Source: Pseudoalteromonas phenolica
GTDB lineage: Bacteria; Pseudomonadota; Gammaproteobacteria; Enterobacterales; Alteromonadaceae
Direction: 5' to 3'
Length of the DNA stretch: 64,000 bases
Assembly (NCBI RefSeq): GCF_005876835.1
Contig: NZ_PPSW01000007.1
Coordinates: 432,171 to 496,170, forward strand
The position numbers were made by a program, and so were the translations under genes. This document shows, in pieces, positions 51,487 to 61,578 of this stretch (within the stretch, counting starts at the first letter, position 1; every line of letters begins with the position of its first letter). The notes beneath the pieces were generated by a model. It was not told the origin of the DNA, did no database searches, and worked only from the letters and a program-made list of their open reading frames with translations.

Positions 51487-51567
51487 GAAAGTTGCTCTTT
51501 ACTTTAAAAACTAGGTGAATTTTATTCTAAACAAAAACAATTATCAATAACAAGCCGTGAATTTAAT

Positions 51568-51586
51568 AAGAATTATTTTCATTGCC
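51568..51586 (-). promoter_or_regulatory. Candidate Fur box upstream of bfd
   Basis: + strand AAGAATTATTTTCATTGC. Its reverse complement contains TGAAAATAATTCTTA, matching TGATAATNATTATCA at 11 of 14 informative positions by eye. The site shares AAGAATTATTTTYATT with 33497-33512. Confidence 0.6.
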
Positions 51587-51755
51587 GCAACTATCATTAA
51601 GAAATGCGGTGTATATATAAGCAGTTAAGAATGTAAAAGTGTATAAATCTAGCTCTACTTAGATGACTATGCTAAATTTATGACCATAATGTTAACTATT
51701 GTTTTCGACAAAATTCATAATTTAAAAATTGTGAATGTTTGCTTGGTAGAGTTTA

Positions 51756-54700
51756 ATGCATTTAAAGCCTTACTTTTTTTTTATCATTTCCTTATTGTTT
51801 ATAAGCTTTAATTCGTTTTCAAATCAGCAAATCTATCGTCTTTCAACAGAAGAAGGCCTTTCTCAAGCGAATGTGAACAACATAGTCCAAGATCCTCTTG
51901 GCTATATTTGGATTGCCACTGAGCAAGGCTTAAACCGATATGATGGTATTGATGTATCCCTACCGAAACAAATAAAAAACTTTCTTCACGAACAAATCTT
52001 TCATATCAATATGGTAGATGACACTTTTTTGTTCGTATCTACCAGCTTTGACGGCAGCTACCTGATAAATGTTCATACTTTAGAAAAGAAAAAGATTTAC
52101 TCCGGTAGGTTGTCTGATAGCCAAAGCTTTACTTCTCCAATTAATGCCATACTCAAGGTTGATAAACATTTATACGCTGCAATTAATAATCATGTATATA
52201 AGATTAGCCTTGTCAGCTATGAGTCTCAGCTCATAGGCTCCGTTGAAACAGGGCAATCCATTAGAACTTTCTTGTATCATGGCAAACACTTATTAGTAGG
52301 CGCCACTGATGGCCTTTATTCTCTATCTGCCGATGCAGAAGTTTTAACTAAGCATACTTTTTTAAAAGAACAAGAAGCCAATGAGCTCAATCAGAATGTA
52401 AAGTTATTGAAGCTAGATGAAGAACTTGGCTTACTTATTGGCACAGTAGAGGGCTTATATGCCACACCAATACTTGATGTGGGTTTTGATTATGAACAAA
52501 CTACAAACCTGATCGCGTCGTTGAATATCTGGGATCATGAATTAACCCCCGCAGGTGAATTTATCGCTACAGAGTTTGGCCTCTATAAATTTAATCGAAA
52601 GACAAAAGACCTGACAAAAGCGCTATCCCTAGATGAAACGGAATTTAAGCTGAATCAACCAAACATTCTGGCGCTTGAGCTAGACGCCAATAATGTACTT
52701 TGGATGGCAACGCATAATGGGACATATTATTGGCCCTTATCTTCATTAATGTTTAACACAGTCAGCCAAACAGGCTCTGAGTTTATAAACAATAACGTAT
52801 GGTCTATTTATCAGCTTTCTGACGGTTCGATTTTATATGGTACCGACAATGGTGTTGTGCATATATCGTCTTTAAGTGAGCCTTCTAAGCCAAACTTTTA
52901 TTTCCAGTCTCTAAATAAAAAGGATGTGTATGGCGCTAATACGGTATACGAGATTTTTCAAACTGACATAGATTCTCAGCTTGTTTATTTGGATACATTT
53001 CAAGGATTAAAATTACTAGATCTAGAAACTAAAACAGTAACAAACCCATCGGTTGTAAAAAGCAGCGTAGAAGCACCGTTTGATTCTTTAAATAGCTCCT
53101 CGAAACGCATTAATAGTAAACAAATTGCTTTTTTAACTGAAAGCGATTATTACATATACGATACTTCAAACCAAACTGTAGTAACCGTAGAAGGCTTGGC
53201 TGAACTGTTACCAATTTCCTCTGCTTACCGCTTCCTTGCTCCCCTTCCTACTAGGCCTGAGGATATAATTATAAGCACAATTAAAGGCTTATATGCATAT
53301 TCAGTCGATTCGAAGGTCTTAACGCCAATTTTTGAATTTGACAATGCAAACGACAAAGTTTTCCAAGTTATTGATGACTGGGAGATTGTAAACGAAAGTC
53401 TTTGGTTAACTTCATCTCACCATGGCTTAATTGAATTAGACTTAGCCACTTTTAAAGTCATTAAATCGCTGAATAAAGACTATGGCTTAGATAAACAAGC
53501 TTTGTATGAAGTAATGTCTGATCCTTATGGATTTCTTTGGTTTACGGCTCAATCAGGATTATTTCGCTACGAGTTAAACACTGGATTTCTCGAGAAATAC
53601 ACGATTAAAAACGGCTTGCCAAATAATGAGTTTAATGCAGGCGCCAGTTTAAAACTAAATAATCAAACCTTTGTGTTTGGTACAGTGTCAGGTTTAACCT
53701 GGTTAAATACAGAAGACTTTATTGATTACAGTAACATAATCAAAACCCCTTTAAGTGTGACAGACATTAAACTCATGTCTTCAACACTTAATTATAGCCC
53801 CTCATTTTTATCAAAAAACCTGCTTAAGTTAGCTCATGACGATGCCGGACTCGAAATAAAATTTACGAATTTTGACTTTACTCACCAACGTATCAGTAAA
53901 TTTAATGCTCTGATAACAGGTCCTGAAGAGGTGATATTAAATAACTTAGATAGGACTAAGTTATTTTTTCCAAAGTTAGCGCCTGGAAATTACACCTTAA
54001 CAATAAGCGAAACCAGCTTAGACGGTAACAAGCTTATAGATAGTTTAACTATACCAATAGAAGTCGAGTACTACTTTCTAAATTCTCCAACATCATGGCT
54101 TATCTATTTTATTGTCGTGGCCTCACTATTATTGCTTTCATATAGGCAAGGAAAAAATAGACAAACAACCATTCAAAAAGCTCTGTTAGCTGTGACTACC
54201 TCAAAGCAACAAACAGAGATGGCGTTAAAATCTACAAAAAGTGGTACCTGGAAGGTCGATCTTACTAAAAAGTTGATTTATCAATACAGAAATAAAACGT
54301 CAACTAGAGAGTCTGGGCAGCAAAACGAGTTACAACTTAACCGATTTATCGAACTGGTGCACCCAGAAGATAGACAAAAGGTATCTTCACAGTGGGGTGC
54401 TTTATCAGCATCAAAAAACCCAAATATCAATTTAACGTATCGATTACAGAACTTAATCGGAGAATGGTTATGGTTTCAAGATATTGGCCAGGTAACAGAG
54501 TGGGATAATGAAGGAAATCCACGCATTGTATCCGGTATTTATTCAAATATTACCGATAGTAAAGCAACTAACTTACAAGCAAGCATATTAGGGCAAGCAT
54601 TTTCACAAATTGATGAATGGTTGCTCATTTTAGACACCCAGCTTACTCCTATTTCAGTTAACCACAGTTTTTGTGATGCATTTAGCTTAAATGAAAAAAA

Positions 54701-56252
54701 TGCGTTAAATGACTTAACCTTTATGACGTTTACTAAGATATTAGGTAAAAAGAAACTAAGACAGCTTATCGATAAGATTAAGACATTAAATGCTAATCAG
54801 AACTTTAAGATGGAATTAACGGTTGAAACGAAAAATCACCTCGTTAAACCAATCCATGTCAGTGTTAACGCCATTGCCAATGATGCTGGCGTGATTGAGC
54901 ATTATGTTATTGTTATGTCTGATCTAACTGAACAAAAGAAAGCTGAAAACGAGCTGAGATATTTAGCAAATTATGACAGCTTAACTAATCTGCCTAACCG
55001 TAATTTAATGTTGCAACACATTGAATTTGCAATATTTGATGCGCAAAATAGCAGCTCGACGTGTGCACTGTTATTCATTGACTTAGACAAGTTTAAGCCG
55101 ATTAATGATGCCTACGGACATCAAGCTGGTGATAAATTATTAATCAAGATTTCTGAAAGAATAAACGAACTATTACCAGAGCACTGTATTTTGGGCAGGC
55201 AAAGCGGTGATGAATTTCTAGTTTTAGTTAAAGATGTGATGACCCCTGAAAGCTTAACCGCTTTAACATCAAATCTTATTTCTGTGTTACCAGAGAAGAT
55301 TGATTTAGACGGAATATCTGTAAGTGTATCAGCCAGTATCGGCGTGGCACTTTACCCATTTGATGCTAAATCATCAGAAGAGCTAATTCGTCATGCTGAT
55401 ATAGCTATGTTTCAAGCTAAACAACTGGGTCGTAATGGCTATAAATACTTCACAACATCTATGATCGAACAGTATAACCGCAAGATGGTGCTAGAAACCG
55501 CCTTGAAAACAGCTTACAAGGACAGTGCTTTCTATAACCACTATCAACCAATCGTTAATACCTCGAGTGGTAAGATGATAGGTGTTGAATTGCTATTAAG
55601 ATGGCAATTAGAAGGTGAAAATATTTCGCCAACAGACTTTATTCCGATTGCCGAAGAAACTGGGTTAATTGAACTAATGACTGAGCAAGCTCTAAAACGA
55701 GCGCTTGTTGAGCTTAAGCCTTTGTTTGATAAAAATGACCAGTTTTATCTATCACTAAACTTATCTCCTATTCATATCATTAGAGCTGAAACGGCTGAGA
55801 ATTTGTGTAATATTTTGACTTCTTATCAGTTACCAACATCAAGATTAAGGCTTGAAATTACAGAAACCTCGTTAATGGAAGATAAAGAAAAAGCCAAGGC
55901 TTCGCTTAATATGTTAAAAGAAGCTGGCTTCAAACTCCTGCTTGATGACTTTGGTACAGGCTACTCTTCACTTACTTACTTAAATCAATTCCCTATTGAT
56001 ATTATTAAAATAGACCAATCTTTTGTGAGAAAAATGGATGAGCAGCATACAAATAAGTCGATTGTAAAAACCATCCACTCACTGGCCCGTAATTTAAATA
56101 TGTTTTGTATTGCAGAAGGGGTTGAAACACAAACTCAATTAAAATTCTTAACTGACTTGGGTTGCCATTATATGCAAGGTTACTTTTTCTCAAAGCCACT
56201 ATCTATTGAAGCGCTATTAGAAAAGGATGAGAATAAAACAAGCTGGAGATAA
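51756..56252 (+). CDS. Periplasmic propeller sensor with PAS-PAS-GGDEF-EAL output
   Basis: A 1498-residue cyclic-di-GMP signalling protein. Signal peptide about 1-22; reg_prop two-propeller sensor about 25-660 (GLSQANVNNIVQDPLGYIWI, YGFLWFTAQSGLFRYELNTG); Y_Y_Y-like domain about 670-770; TM about 778-797; PAS domains about 828-935 and 941-1055; GGDEF domain about 1070-1230 with SGDEF in place of GGDEF (about 1150) and no RxxD I-site in the usual place; EAL domain about 1240-1490 with ELLLRW in place of EALLRW. The other EAL catalytic residues are present: LNLSPIHI, EITETS, LDDFGTGYSS, IIKIDQSF, IAEGVETQ, YMQGYFFSKP. Phosphodiesterase output is therefore the likelier activity. Propellers of this kind usually feed a histidine kinase, not GGDEF-EAL. 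It is convergent with the hybrid kinase gene. Confidence 0.88.
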   Translation: MHLKPYFFFIISLLFISFNSFSNQQIYRLSTEEGLSQANVNNIVQDPLGYIWIATEQGLNRYDGIDVSLPKQIKNFLHEQIFHINMVDDTFLFVSTSFDGSYLINVHTLEKKKIYSGRLSDSQSFTSPINAILKVDKHLYAAINNHVYKISLVSYESQLIGSVETGQSIRTFLYHGKHLLVGATDGLYSLSADAEVLTKHTFLKEQEANELNQNVKLLKLDEELGLLIGTVEGLYATPILDVGFDYEQTTNLIASLNIWDHELTPAGEFIATEFGLYKFNRKTKDLTKALSLDETEFKLNQPNILALELDANNVLWMATHNGTYYWPLSSLMFNTVSQTGSEFINNNVWSIYQLSDGSILYGTDNGVVHISSLSEPSKPNFYFQSLNKKDVYGANTVYEIFQTDIDSQLVYLDTFQGLKLLDLETKTVTNPSVVKSSVEAPFDSLNSSSKRINSKQIAFLTESDYYIYDTSNQTVVTVEGLAELLPISSAYRFLAPLPTRPEDIIISTIKGLYAYSVDSKVLTPIFEFDNANDKVFQVIDDWEIVNESLWLTSSHHGLIELDLATFKVIKSLNKDYGLDKQALYEVMSDPYGFLWFTAQSGLFRYELNTGFLEKYTIKNGLPNNEFNAGASLKLNNQTFVFGTVSGLTWLNTEDFIDYSNIIKTPLSVTDIKLMSSTLNYSPSFLSKNLLKLAHDDAGLEIKFTNFDFTHQRISKFNALITGPEEVILNNLDRTKLFFPKLAPGNYTLTISETSLDGNKLIDSLTIPIEVEYYFLNSPTSWLIYFIVVASLLLLSYRQGKNRQTTIQKALLAVTTSKQQTEMALKSTKSGTWKVDLTKKLIYQYRNKTSTRESGQQNELQLNRFIELVHPEDRQKVSSQWGALSASKNPNINLTYRLQNLIGEWLWFQDIGQVTEWDNEGNPRIVSGIYSNITDSKATNLQASILGQAFSQIDEWLLILDTQLTPISVNHSFCDAFSLNEKNALNDLTFMTFTKILGKKKLRQLIDKIKTLNANQNFKMELTVETKNHLVKPIHVSVNAIANDAGVIEHYVIVMSDLTEQKKAENELRYLANYDSLTNLPNRNLMLQHIEFAIFDAQNSSSTCALLFIDLDKFKPINDAYGHQAGDKLLIKISERINELLPEHCILGRQSGDEFLVLVKDVMTPESLTALTSNLISVLPEKIDLDGISVSVSASIGVALYPFDAKSSEELIRHADIAMFQAKQLGRNGYKYFTTSMIEQYNRKMVLETALKTAYKDSAFYNHYQPIVNTSSGKMIGVELLLRWQLEGENISPTDFIPIAEETGLIELMTEQALKRALVELKPLFDKNDQFYLSLNLSPIHIIRAETAENLCNILTSYQLPTSRLRLEITETSLMEDKEKAKASLNMLKEAGFKLLLDDFGTGYSSLTYLNQFPIDIIKIDQSFVRKMDEQHTNKSIVKTIHSLARNLNMFCIAEGVETQTQLKFLTDLGCHYMQGYFFSKPLSIEALLEKDENKTSWR

Positions 56253-56324
56253 CCTACCATTCTTCAGCTTTTAATTGCTAGTTACACTGAAAAGAGCCAA
56301 CAGCCTTTGAGTTATGCTATTAGG

Positions 56325-59150
56325 TCATGAGCAAGCTTTTGAGATGTATTTGGAGATAGCTTTATTAAGTAACTCAAACTCAATTGGTTTAGCTACAAAA
56401 TCATTCATGCCCACTTCTAAACAACGCTTACGGTCATCGTTATAAGCATTTGCAGTAATTGCGATAATATACGGTTCGCCATACTTAGAAGTTTGCTCTC
56501 TAATCCTAATAGTGCAATCAAAACCATCTAAAACTGGCATTTGGCAGTCCATAAAAATTAAAGAAACAGGTTTGTCGGCTAACCTTTGCAGTGCTTCTTC
56601 GCCATTAGCAGCAGTAAAAACTTGGCAATTAAACTTTGCTAGCATCTTTGTGGCGACAATCTGATTTACCAAATTGTCTTCAACTAACAACACATCTTGA
56701 CCGTTAAGATCTGCAAGATTCGTCGACTCTTCCGTATTATTTTCTGGTGTAGATACATTGGCAGGTATACATACAACAAAAGTACTCCCAACCCCTTCGA
56801 TGCTTTCAAGCTCAATTGTTCCGCCCATGCGTTCAGCCAAACGCTTACAAATTGTTAAGCCTAAGCCTGTGCCACCATACTTTCTGGTTGTTGACACATC
56901 TGCCTGAGTAAATTCACTAAATAGCAACTGTTGCTGTTGCTTAGAGATACCTATACCAGTGTCTTTTACAGAAATGAGTAAATTATTGTCTCGGTATTCA
57001 ACTAACAGACTTACCTCACCTTCTTCAGTGAATTTAATTGCATTACTTAACAAATTGTTTATGATCTGCGTCACTCGGAGTGAATCTAACTCTAAAAATT
57101 CTGGTAAATCAGATTTAAGCTGGTAACAAAACTTCACTTTCTTTTGAGATACATAAGATCTGTGAATTGCCGATAAATCATCAAATATTTTTGAAGGGCT
57201 AATTGCACGAATGTCCAACTTCAAAGCCCCAGCTTCAATCTTTGAGTAGTCTAAAATATCATTTAATATTAGAAGCAAGTTTTTAGCTGATGTTTGAATT
57301 ATTCCTAACTGCTTTACATCATCTGGGTTTCCTTCGCGCTCATTAATCAGTAACTCTGTTAGACCTATAATACCATTTAAAGGCGTTCTTATTTCATGGC
57401 TCATATTTGCTAAAAACTGACTTTTTGCCTTGCTGGCATTTTTAGCATCCTCGACAGCTTCTGTCAGTTTTTTGGTTTTTTCATTAACTTGCTGCTCTAA
57501 TCTAATATTAAACTCAGTTAGTTGTTCATTCAGTTTTTGGTTTTCTGAATTTGCTTTATCAAGTTTATTAAAGCTGAGTGTTAAATTTTTCGTCAATTGA
57601 TTGAATTGCTGCTGTAAGGTCAAAATCTCTAAAAAGTCATTGCCTTTCTTATAACCATTTTCACTTTGTTTAGTTGGATCAAACCTATTTATTGCAGTAC
57701 TCAGAGCGGTTATAGGGGCAACGAGTTGCTTAGTTAATACACCAATTATAAACCGACAAATAATGATAATAATAAGCGTCAAAAATAAAGGAGTAAGTAA
57801 AGAATTTATCGTTGTAATATTAACGTGCGCTCTGTCTAAAAAAGTAACGACCGTCCAGCCTAATTTATCAGACTCAAATACTTTCTGATAAAATACAGTT
57901 CCATTGTTATCGGTATAAATATCCTGCTGCGAATTGGTTAATGCGGCGTATGTTGTCGCATCAAGAACATCTAAAGTGCTAAACTCATTTTCCATTGAAC
58001 TGTAAACAACTTGATGTTTAGTATCTAATACGACTAACTCACCTTGATGAGATAATAAAGTCGGTATAAATTGCTCAAAAGACTCAAATTTAAGCGACGC
58101 CTCAAGTACGCCAACTAAACTATCATATTCATAAACAGGCACCGACAAGGCCACAATAGGCTCATTACCAAAGCCTCGCCCTTTAAAAACGCTTGAAATA
58201 TACCCTTCAGGGTGTTTTGGTGCTTCAATGAAGTACTCACGGTCTGCTACGGTAGGAAAATCACCTACAAAACTATCTCCCAACAATTGAGGGTAATAAT
58301 TCAACACTTCAGCTTCAGGTGATATATAGATACTTGTTCTGAAACCCTCATGCATTTCTACCAACTGCTCTAGCGTTAAGTTGATATCGACACCTTGAGA
58401 AATGCTATGTCCACTTATACGAACAGCTCTAAGGTAGCTTTGTAAATAATCATCAATTTGCTTATTAATGTTTTCCGCAGAGTCTAATAACTTAGATTTC
58501 ACTTCAGACTCTACTCTATTGTAGTGATTATTCGTTAAGACAATCGAAGTCGTCACAATAATAAGTATAACCAGCAAGTTAACTGTTCGATTGAGAATCG
58601 AGTAAAGTGGCATTTCTTGCCACCTAGCTTTATTCACAAATAAACTCACTAAATCAACGATTGCTAAACAGACGATCGCATTCACCAAGTATTTAGATAC
58701 CGCAGTGAAGACAACTAAGTTTGGAAGTTGTAATTGAAAATGGCCAAGAAAATACAGTAAAGGTAATCCGCATATTAACCAAAATAATATGCCTCGGAAA
58801 AACATCATTTTGCCTTTTGATAAAGCAAATTGATTCAGCCAAATGACTTCAAGAAGAAAAACAATCGTCGGCCAAGAATGGCCCCACCGATAGAAAATAA
58901 ATGCTGTAACGATTGTCAGCACCAATAAGCTATGTCTAAAACCAATTGTTACCAATGCGCCAAGCACAAACGCTTGCCCAAATAGAAACTCAGAGTTATC
59001 TAAGAACCATAAAGGTAAGAGATTGATAGCACCACCCAAGATACCCAACACAAATGCAAGTAAAATAGGTGAAATTGTTTTATTCAAAGCAAATTTAGAC
59101 TTGTTTTTTCTATGTATTAATAAAGTAAAATAAAAATCATTCTCTGCCAA
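56325..59150 (-). CDS. Hybrid sensor histidine kinase with multi-TM and Cache input
   Basis: A 941-residue kinase. About seven hydrophobic segments (about 25-205) of a MASE-like input, then a double-Cache-type periplasmic domain (about 210-450; [40 protein letters not shown]), TM about 455-478, HAMP, coiled coil, HisKA with [20 protein letters not shown] (His about 583), HATPase_c ([35 protein letters not shown]), and a C-terminal receiver ([22 protein letters not shown] with Asp about 867, [13 protein letters not shown]). There is no HPt domain, so it needs a separate one. It starts 12 bp after the CDF transporter stop and is probably co-transcribed with it. Confidence 0.88.
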   Translation of the reverse strand: MAENDFYFTLLIHRKNKSKFALNKTISPILLAFVLGILGGAINLLPLWFLDNSEFLFGQAFVLGALVTIGFRHSLLVLTIVTAFIFYRWGHSWPTIVFLLEVIWLNQFALSKGKMMFFRGILFWLICGLPLLYFLGHFQLQLPNLVVFTAVSKYLVNAIVCLAIVDLVSLFVNKARWQEMPLYSILNRTVNLLVILIIVTTSIVLTNNHYNRVESEVKSKLLDSAENINKQIDDYLQSYLRAVRISGHSISQGVDINLTLEQLVEMHEGFRTSIYISPEAEVLNYYPQLLGDSFVGDFPTVADREYFIEAPKHPEGYISSVFKGRGFGNEPIVALSVPVYEYDSLVGVLEASLKFESFEQFIPTLLSHQGELVVLDTKHQVVYSSMENEFSTLDVLDATTYAALTNSQQDIYTDNNGTVFYQKVFESDKLGWTVVTFLDRAHVNITTINSLLTPLFLTLIIIIICRFIIGVLTKQLVAPITALSTAINRFDPTKQSENGYKKGNDFLEILTLQQQFNQLTKNLTLSFNKLDKANSENQKLNEQLTEFNIRLEQQVNEKTKKLTEAVEDAKNASKAKSQFLANMSHEIRTPLNGIIGLTELLINEREGNPDDVKQLGIIQTSAKNLLLILNDILDYSKIEAGALKLDIRAISPSKIFDDLSAIHRSYVSQKKVKFCYQLKSDLPEFLELDSLRVTQIINNLLSNAIKFTEEGEVSLLVEYRDNNLLISVKDTGIGISKQQQQLLFSEFTQADVSTTRKYGGTGLGLTICKRLAERMGGTIELESIEGVGSTFVVCIPANVSTPENNTEESTNLADLNGQDVLLVEDNLVNQIVATKMLAKFNCQVFTAANGEEALQRLADKPVSLIFMDCQMPVLDGFDCTIRIREQTSKYGEPYIIAITANAYNDDRKRCLEVGMNDFVAKPIEFELLNKAISKYISKACS

Positions 59151-59162
59151 GCATTCATTAAG

Positions 59163-60053
59163 TTAATGTTCAGGGCAATTATGACTTTCTACTTGAAGTA
59201 CACACTGAGATACACCAAAAGTATTATTTAGTACTTGCTCAACCTGTTCTCGACAGGATTGGTCATGCAAATCAATTGTGCAGTGATGCTTCAAAACAAT
59301 ATGCGCACCAATAGCAACCTCGTCATCGACTCGTGAAATAGTGACGCTGTGTACACTTTCGACATGATCTGTCGTTAAGATTTTTTCTTCTATTTGATCA
59401 GAAGTGGGAAGATGCATTTCTTTGGCTAAAATTCCCTTTAAGCAAGTTTTCACTACTTTAAAACCCGTAAACATCACAAACAAAGAAATAAGCATGCTAG
59501 ATATAATATCAATAACCTGGAAACCAGTGAGGTAAATCAAGATGCTTGCAATAAATGTTGAGACCGTCGATAACAAATCGAAAAATGAATGAAGAAATAC
59601 AGCATAAACATTGATACTTTCTTTTCGGCCTTTATAAAGTACCCAAGCGGACAAGCCGTGAAATAAAAAACCTAACGCAGCTATCACAGACATAAGATAA
59701 GTATTAACCACCTCACCGCTGCCATCGTGATGATGACTTAACCTTTCACTGCCTTCATACAAAATAACGACAGAAATCATCAAATAAAGCATGCCATTAA
59801 TCAAGCCACCGGTGAATTCTGCTTTTTTATAACCATCGCTGTAGTTTTTAGCTAAGTGAACGGCGACAGAAGAGGCGATGAGCGCAATAAAAAGAGAACT
59901 ATTATGAACAAACAAATGGCCAGCATCTGCCAATACAGCTAGAGAATTTGAATAATAAGCGCCTGCCAATTGGATCAACATGAAAGTACAGGTAATAGAC
60001 AGAGCGATTAAAAGACGTCTTCTGGAAGCCTGGTGAGTAGTGATGTCAGTCAT
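59163..60053 (-). CDS. Cation diffusion facilitator (ZitB/CzcD-like) with HxxxH in TM2
   Basis: A 296-residue, six-TM divalent-metal/proton antiporter exporting Zn2+ or related ions. TM2 reads LADAGHLFVHNSSLFIAL: the usual HxxxD metal site is HxxxH (about 46 and 50). TM5 keeps HSFFD (HxxxD, about 154-158). A His-rich cytoplasmic loop (SERLSHHHDGSG) lies between TM3 and TM4. The C-terminal metallochaperone-like domain (about 205-290) ends with several His/Cys (HHCTIDLHDQSC, VESHNCPEH). The changed TM2 residue may alter ion choice. It is transcribed just ahead of the hybrid kinase gene. Confidence 0.9.
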   Translation of the reverse strand: MTDITTHQASRRRLLIALSITCTFMLIQLAGAYYSNSLAVLADAGHLFVHNSSLFIALIASSVAVHLAKNYSDGYKKAEFTGGLINGMLYLMISVVILYEGSERLSHHHDGSGEVVNTYLMSVIAALGFLFHGLSAWVLYKGRKESINVYAVFLHSFFDLLSTVSTFIASILIYLTGFQVIDIISSMLISLFVMFTGFKVVKTCLKGILAKEMHLPTSDQIEEKILTTDHVESVHSVTISRVDDEVAIGAHIVLKHHCTIDLHDQSCREQVEQVLNNTFGVSQCVLQVESHNCPEH

Positions 60054-60156
60054 TTAAGAAGCGAGTACCTGAGCAAAGAGAAATGATATACAGTCGCAAT
60101 TGTATCTTAAAATGCAGGCATTGTGCACAAAAATATAGATACAAAACTTAGATATC

Positions 60157-61491
60157 TTAACTTTCCCACTCAGAATTTTGAGAAGTCTTATCCCCTATTT
60201 TGTTCAAAATATCCTTAAAAGGATTACTCGGTTTATATTCACTCAATAAAAGAACAAAATGTGAAATCTGCTCTTCCGTAAACACTTTTTCTTCATAATG
60301 CTCGATTTTCGCGAGTAACTGACCTGAATGAAAGACATTATTTGGCATATTCGTTCTGAAGTCTGCTTCTTGATCAAACACTATCAAGCCATGAATGTGC
60401 TCTTCAATACCAAAGAGTTGCTTTACACCCGCAAGCTTCATTGGTTGTTGCCTGCTTGGATTTGGAAAATTGTTTCTATCTTTTCCAATCTGCTCTGACC
60501 AAACTTCTGATGTCGTATCAGCGTAAATTCGGCCTGTTTGTGACTGGCAACTAATGACAAAAATACCATATGGAGATAAAACAAGCTCATCAATGTCAGC
60601 CATGCCACTGGGGATTGGTAAACTGATTTTACTGTACAATGTATAGTCATCAACTGATAAATGTTTCATCAAATACTTATTGACCGCCACGTAACTAAAG
60701 TGCCTAGTAAACAGTTTCTTCGCACTGGGAAGTATATATTTAATTGAAAGTAAAAGTAGTAACAATAAAATGAGTAGATACAGGTAATCTTCCACATAGT
60801 AAAAAAGCGTATCTAACCCCGTCATTGGAGTTTGATAATCTTGCTCTGTGGCTACATGAGTAGTCGCACCAATTTGCTCAGTTATAGGTTTAGGGTTCTC
60901 ATTCAACTTACTAGGGGAATTGCTTTGAGTGCTTGTGTCATTTATTTCAGGCGACTTGTTTAACTCAGGACCTTTCGAGTTTGCATTTTGTTGTTCAAGC
61001 TCCAAAGCACCACTTTGTTGATTAGGCTCTAGCTGAGTAAGGCTTATATCTTTGTTTTGTTGCCACTGCTGTTCAAACAACTCCTTAAATCTTGTTAATT
61101 CGTTATTACAGCGTAATTTATTGATAGAGCTTAGTGGATTAGACAAGCAATAGCTAGGAGCAGTATAAAATGCTTCCCATGCTTGTTGTTTCATGTCATC
61201 TGAGAATAACCGTTGTGTTTGTGGTTTAGTTTGAATCTCTTGACTTTTTTTGATTTTTGCAGAATCTGAGAATTCAGTGTGTTGACAAAATGCTTCTAGC
61301 CTCTCTTGCAAACGGCCATAACGATTCCCTAGAGATTGAAGCTCAACACCTGTGGCAGTGCCCATCTTCACAGCAATACTTTGATATTCTTTATAAAAGC
61401 GAGCACATTGCTCATAAGATAAATTTGACTGAAAAGCGGTTGAGGTAAACGAAATAACAACCAAAAAAAACAACGCGATTCTATTTGACAT
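60157..61491 (-). CDS. Membrane-anchored NERD-domain protein with altered catalytic residues
   Basis: A 444-residue protein: signal peptide (about 1-18, MSNRIALFFLVVISFTSTAF), a Cys-containing periplasmic helical region, a Gln/Ser/Asn-rich linker (about 150-220), one TM (about 232-252) followed by lysines that would put the C-terminus in the cytoplasm, and a NERD domain (about 275-410). NERD landmarks: ADIDELVLSPYGIFVI, WSEQIGKDRNNFPNPSRQQ. In nuclease-type NERD the next residues are E-x-K; here they read S-C-Q (ISCQSQTGRI), so the nuclease is probably inactive. It sits downstream of two propeller lipoprotein genes on the same strand. Confidence 0.78.
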   Translation of the reverse strand: MSNRIALFFLVVISFTSTAFQSNLSYEQCARFYKEYQSIAVKMGTATGVELQSLGNRYGRLQERLEAFCQHTEFSDSAKIKKSQEIQTKPQTQRLFSDDMKQQAWEAFYTAPSYCLSNPLSSINKLRCNNELTRFKELFEQQWQQNKDISLTQLEPNQQSGALELEQQNANSKGPELNKSPEINDTSTQSNSPSKLNENPKPITEQIGATTHVATEQDYQTPMTGLDTLFYYVEDYLYLLILLLLLLLSIKYILPSAKKLFTRHFSYVAVNKYLMKHLSVDDYTLYSKISLPIPSGMADIDELVLSPYGIFVISCQSQTGRIYADTTSEVWSEQIGKDRNNFPNPSRQQPMKLAGVKQLFGIEEHIHGLIVFDQEADFRTNMPNNVFHSGQLLAKIEHYEEKVFTEEQISHFVLLLSEYKPSNPFKDILNKIGDKTSQNSEWES

Positions 61492-61578
61492 GTTTGTCCT
61501 TCAACTTGTTTAGCCTATTTACCCTTGAAACCTTAAACTACAACTTCATTTTAGAACCAAATTATTAACTTTAGTAGT

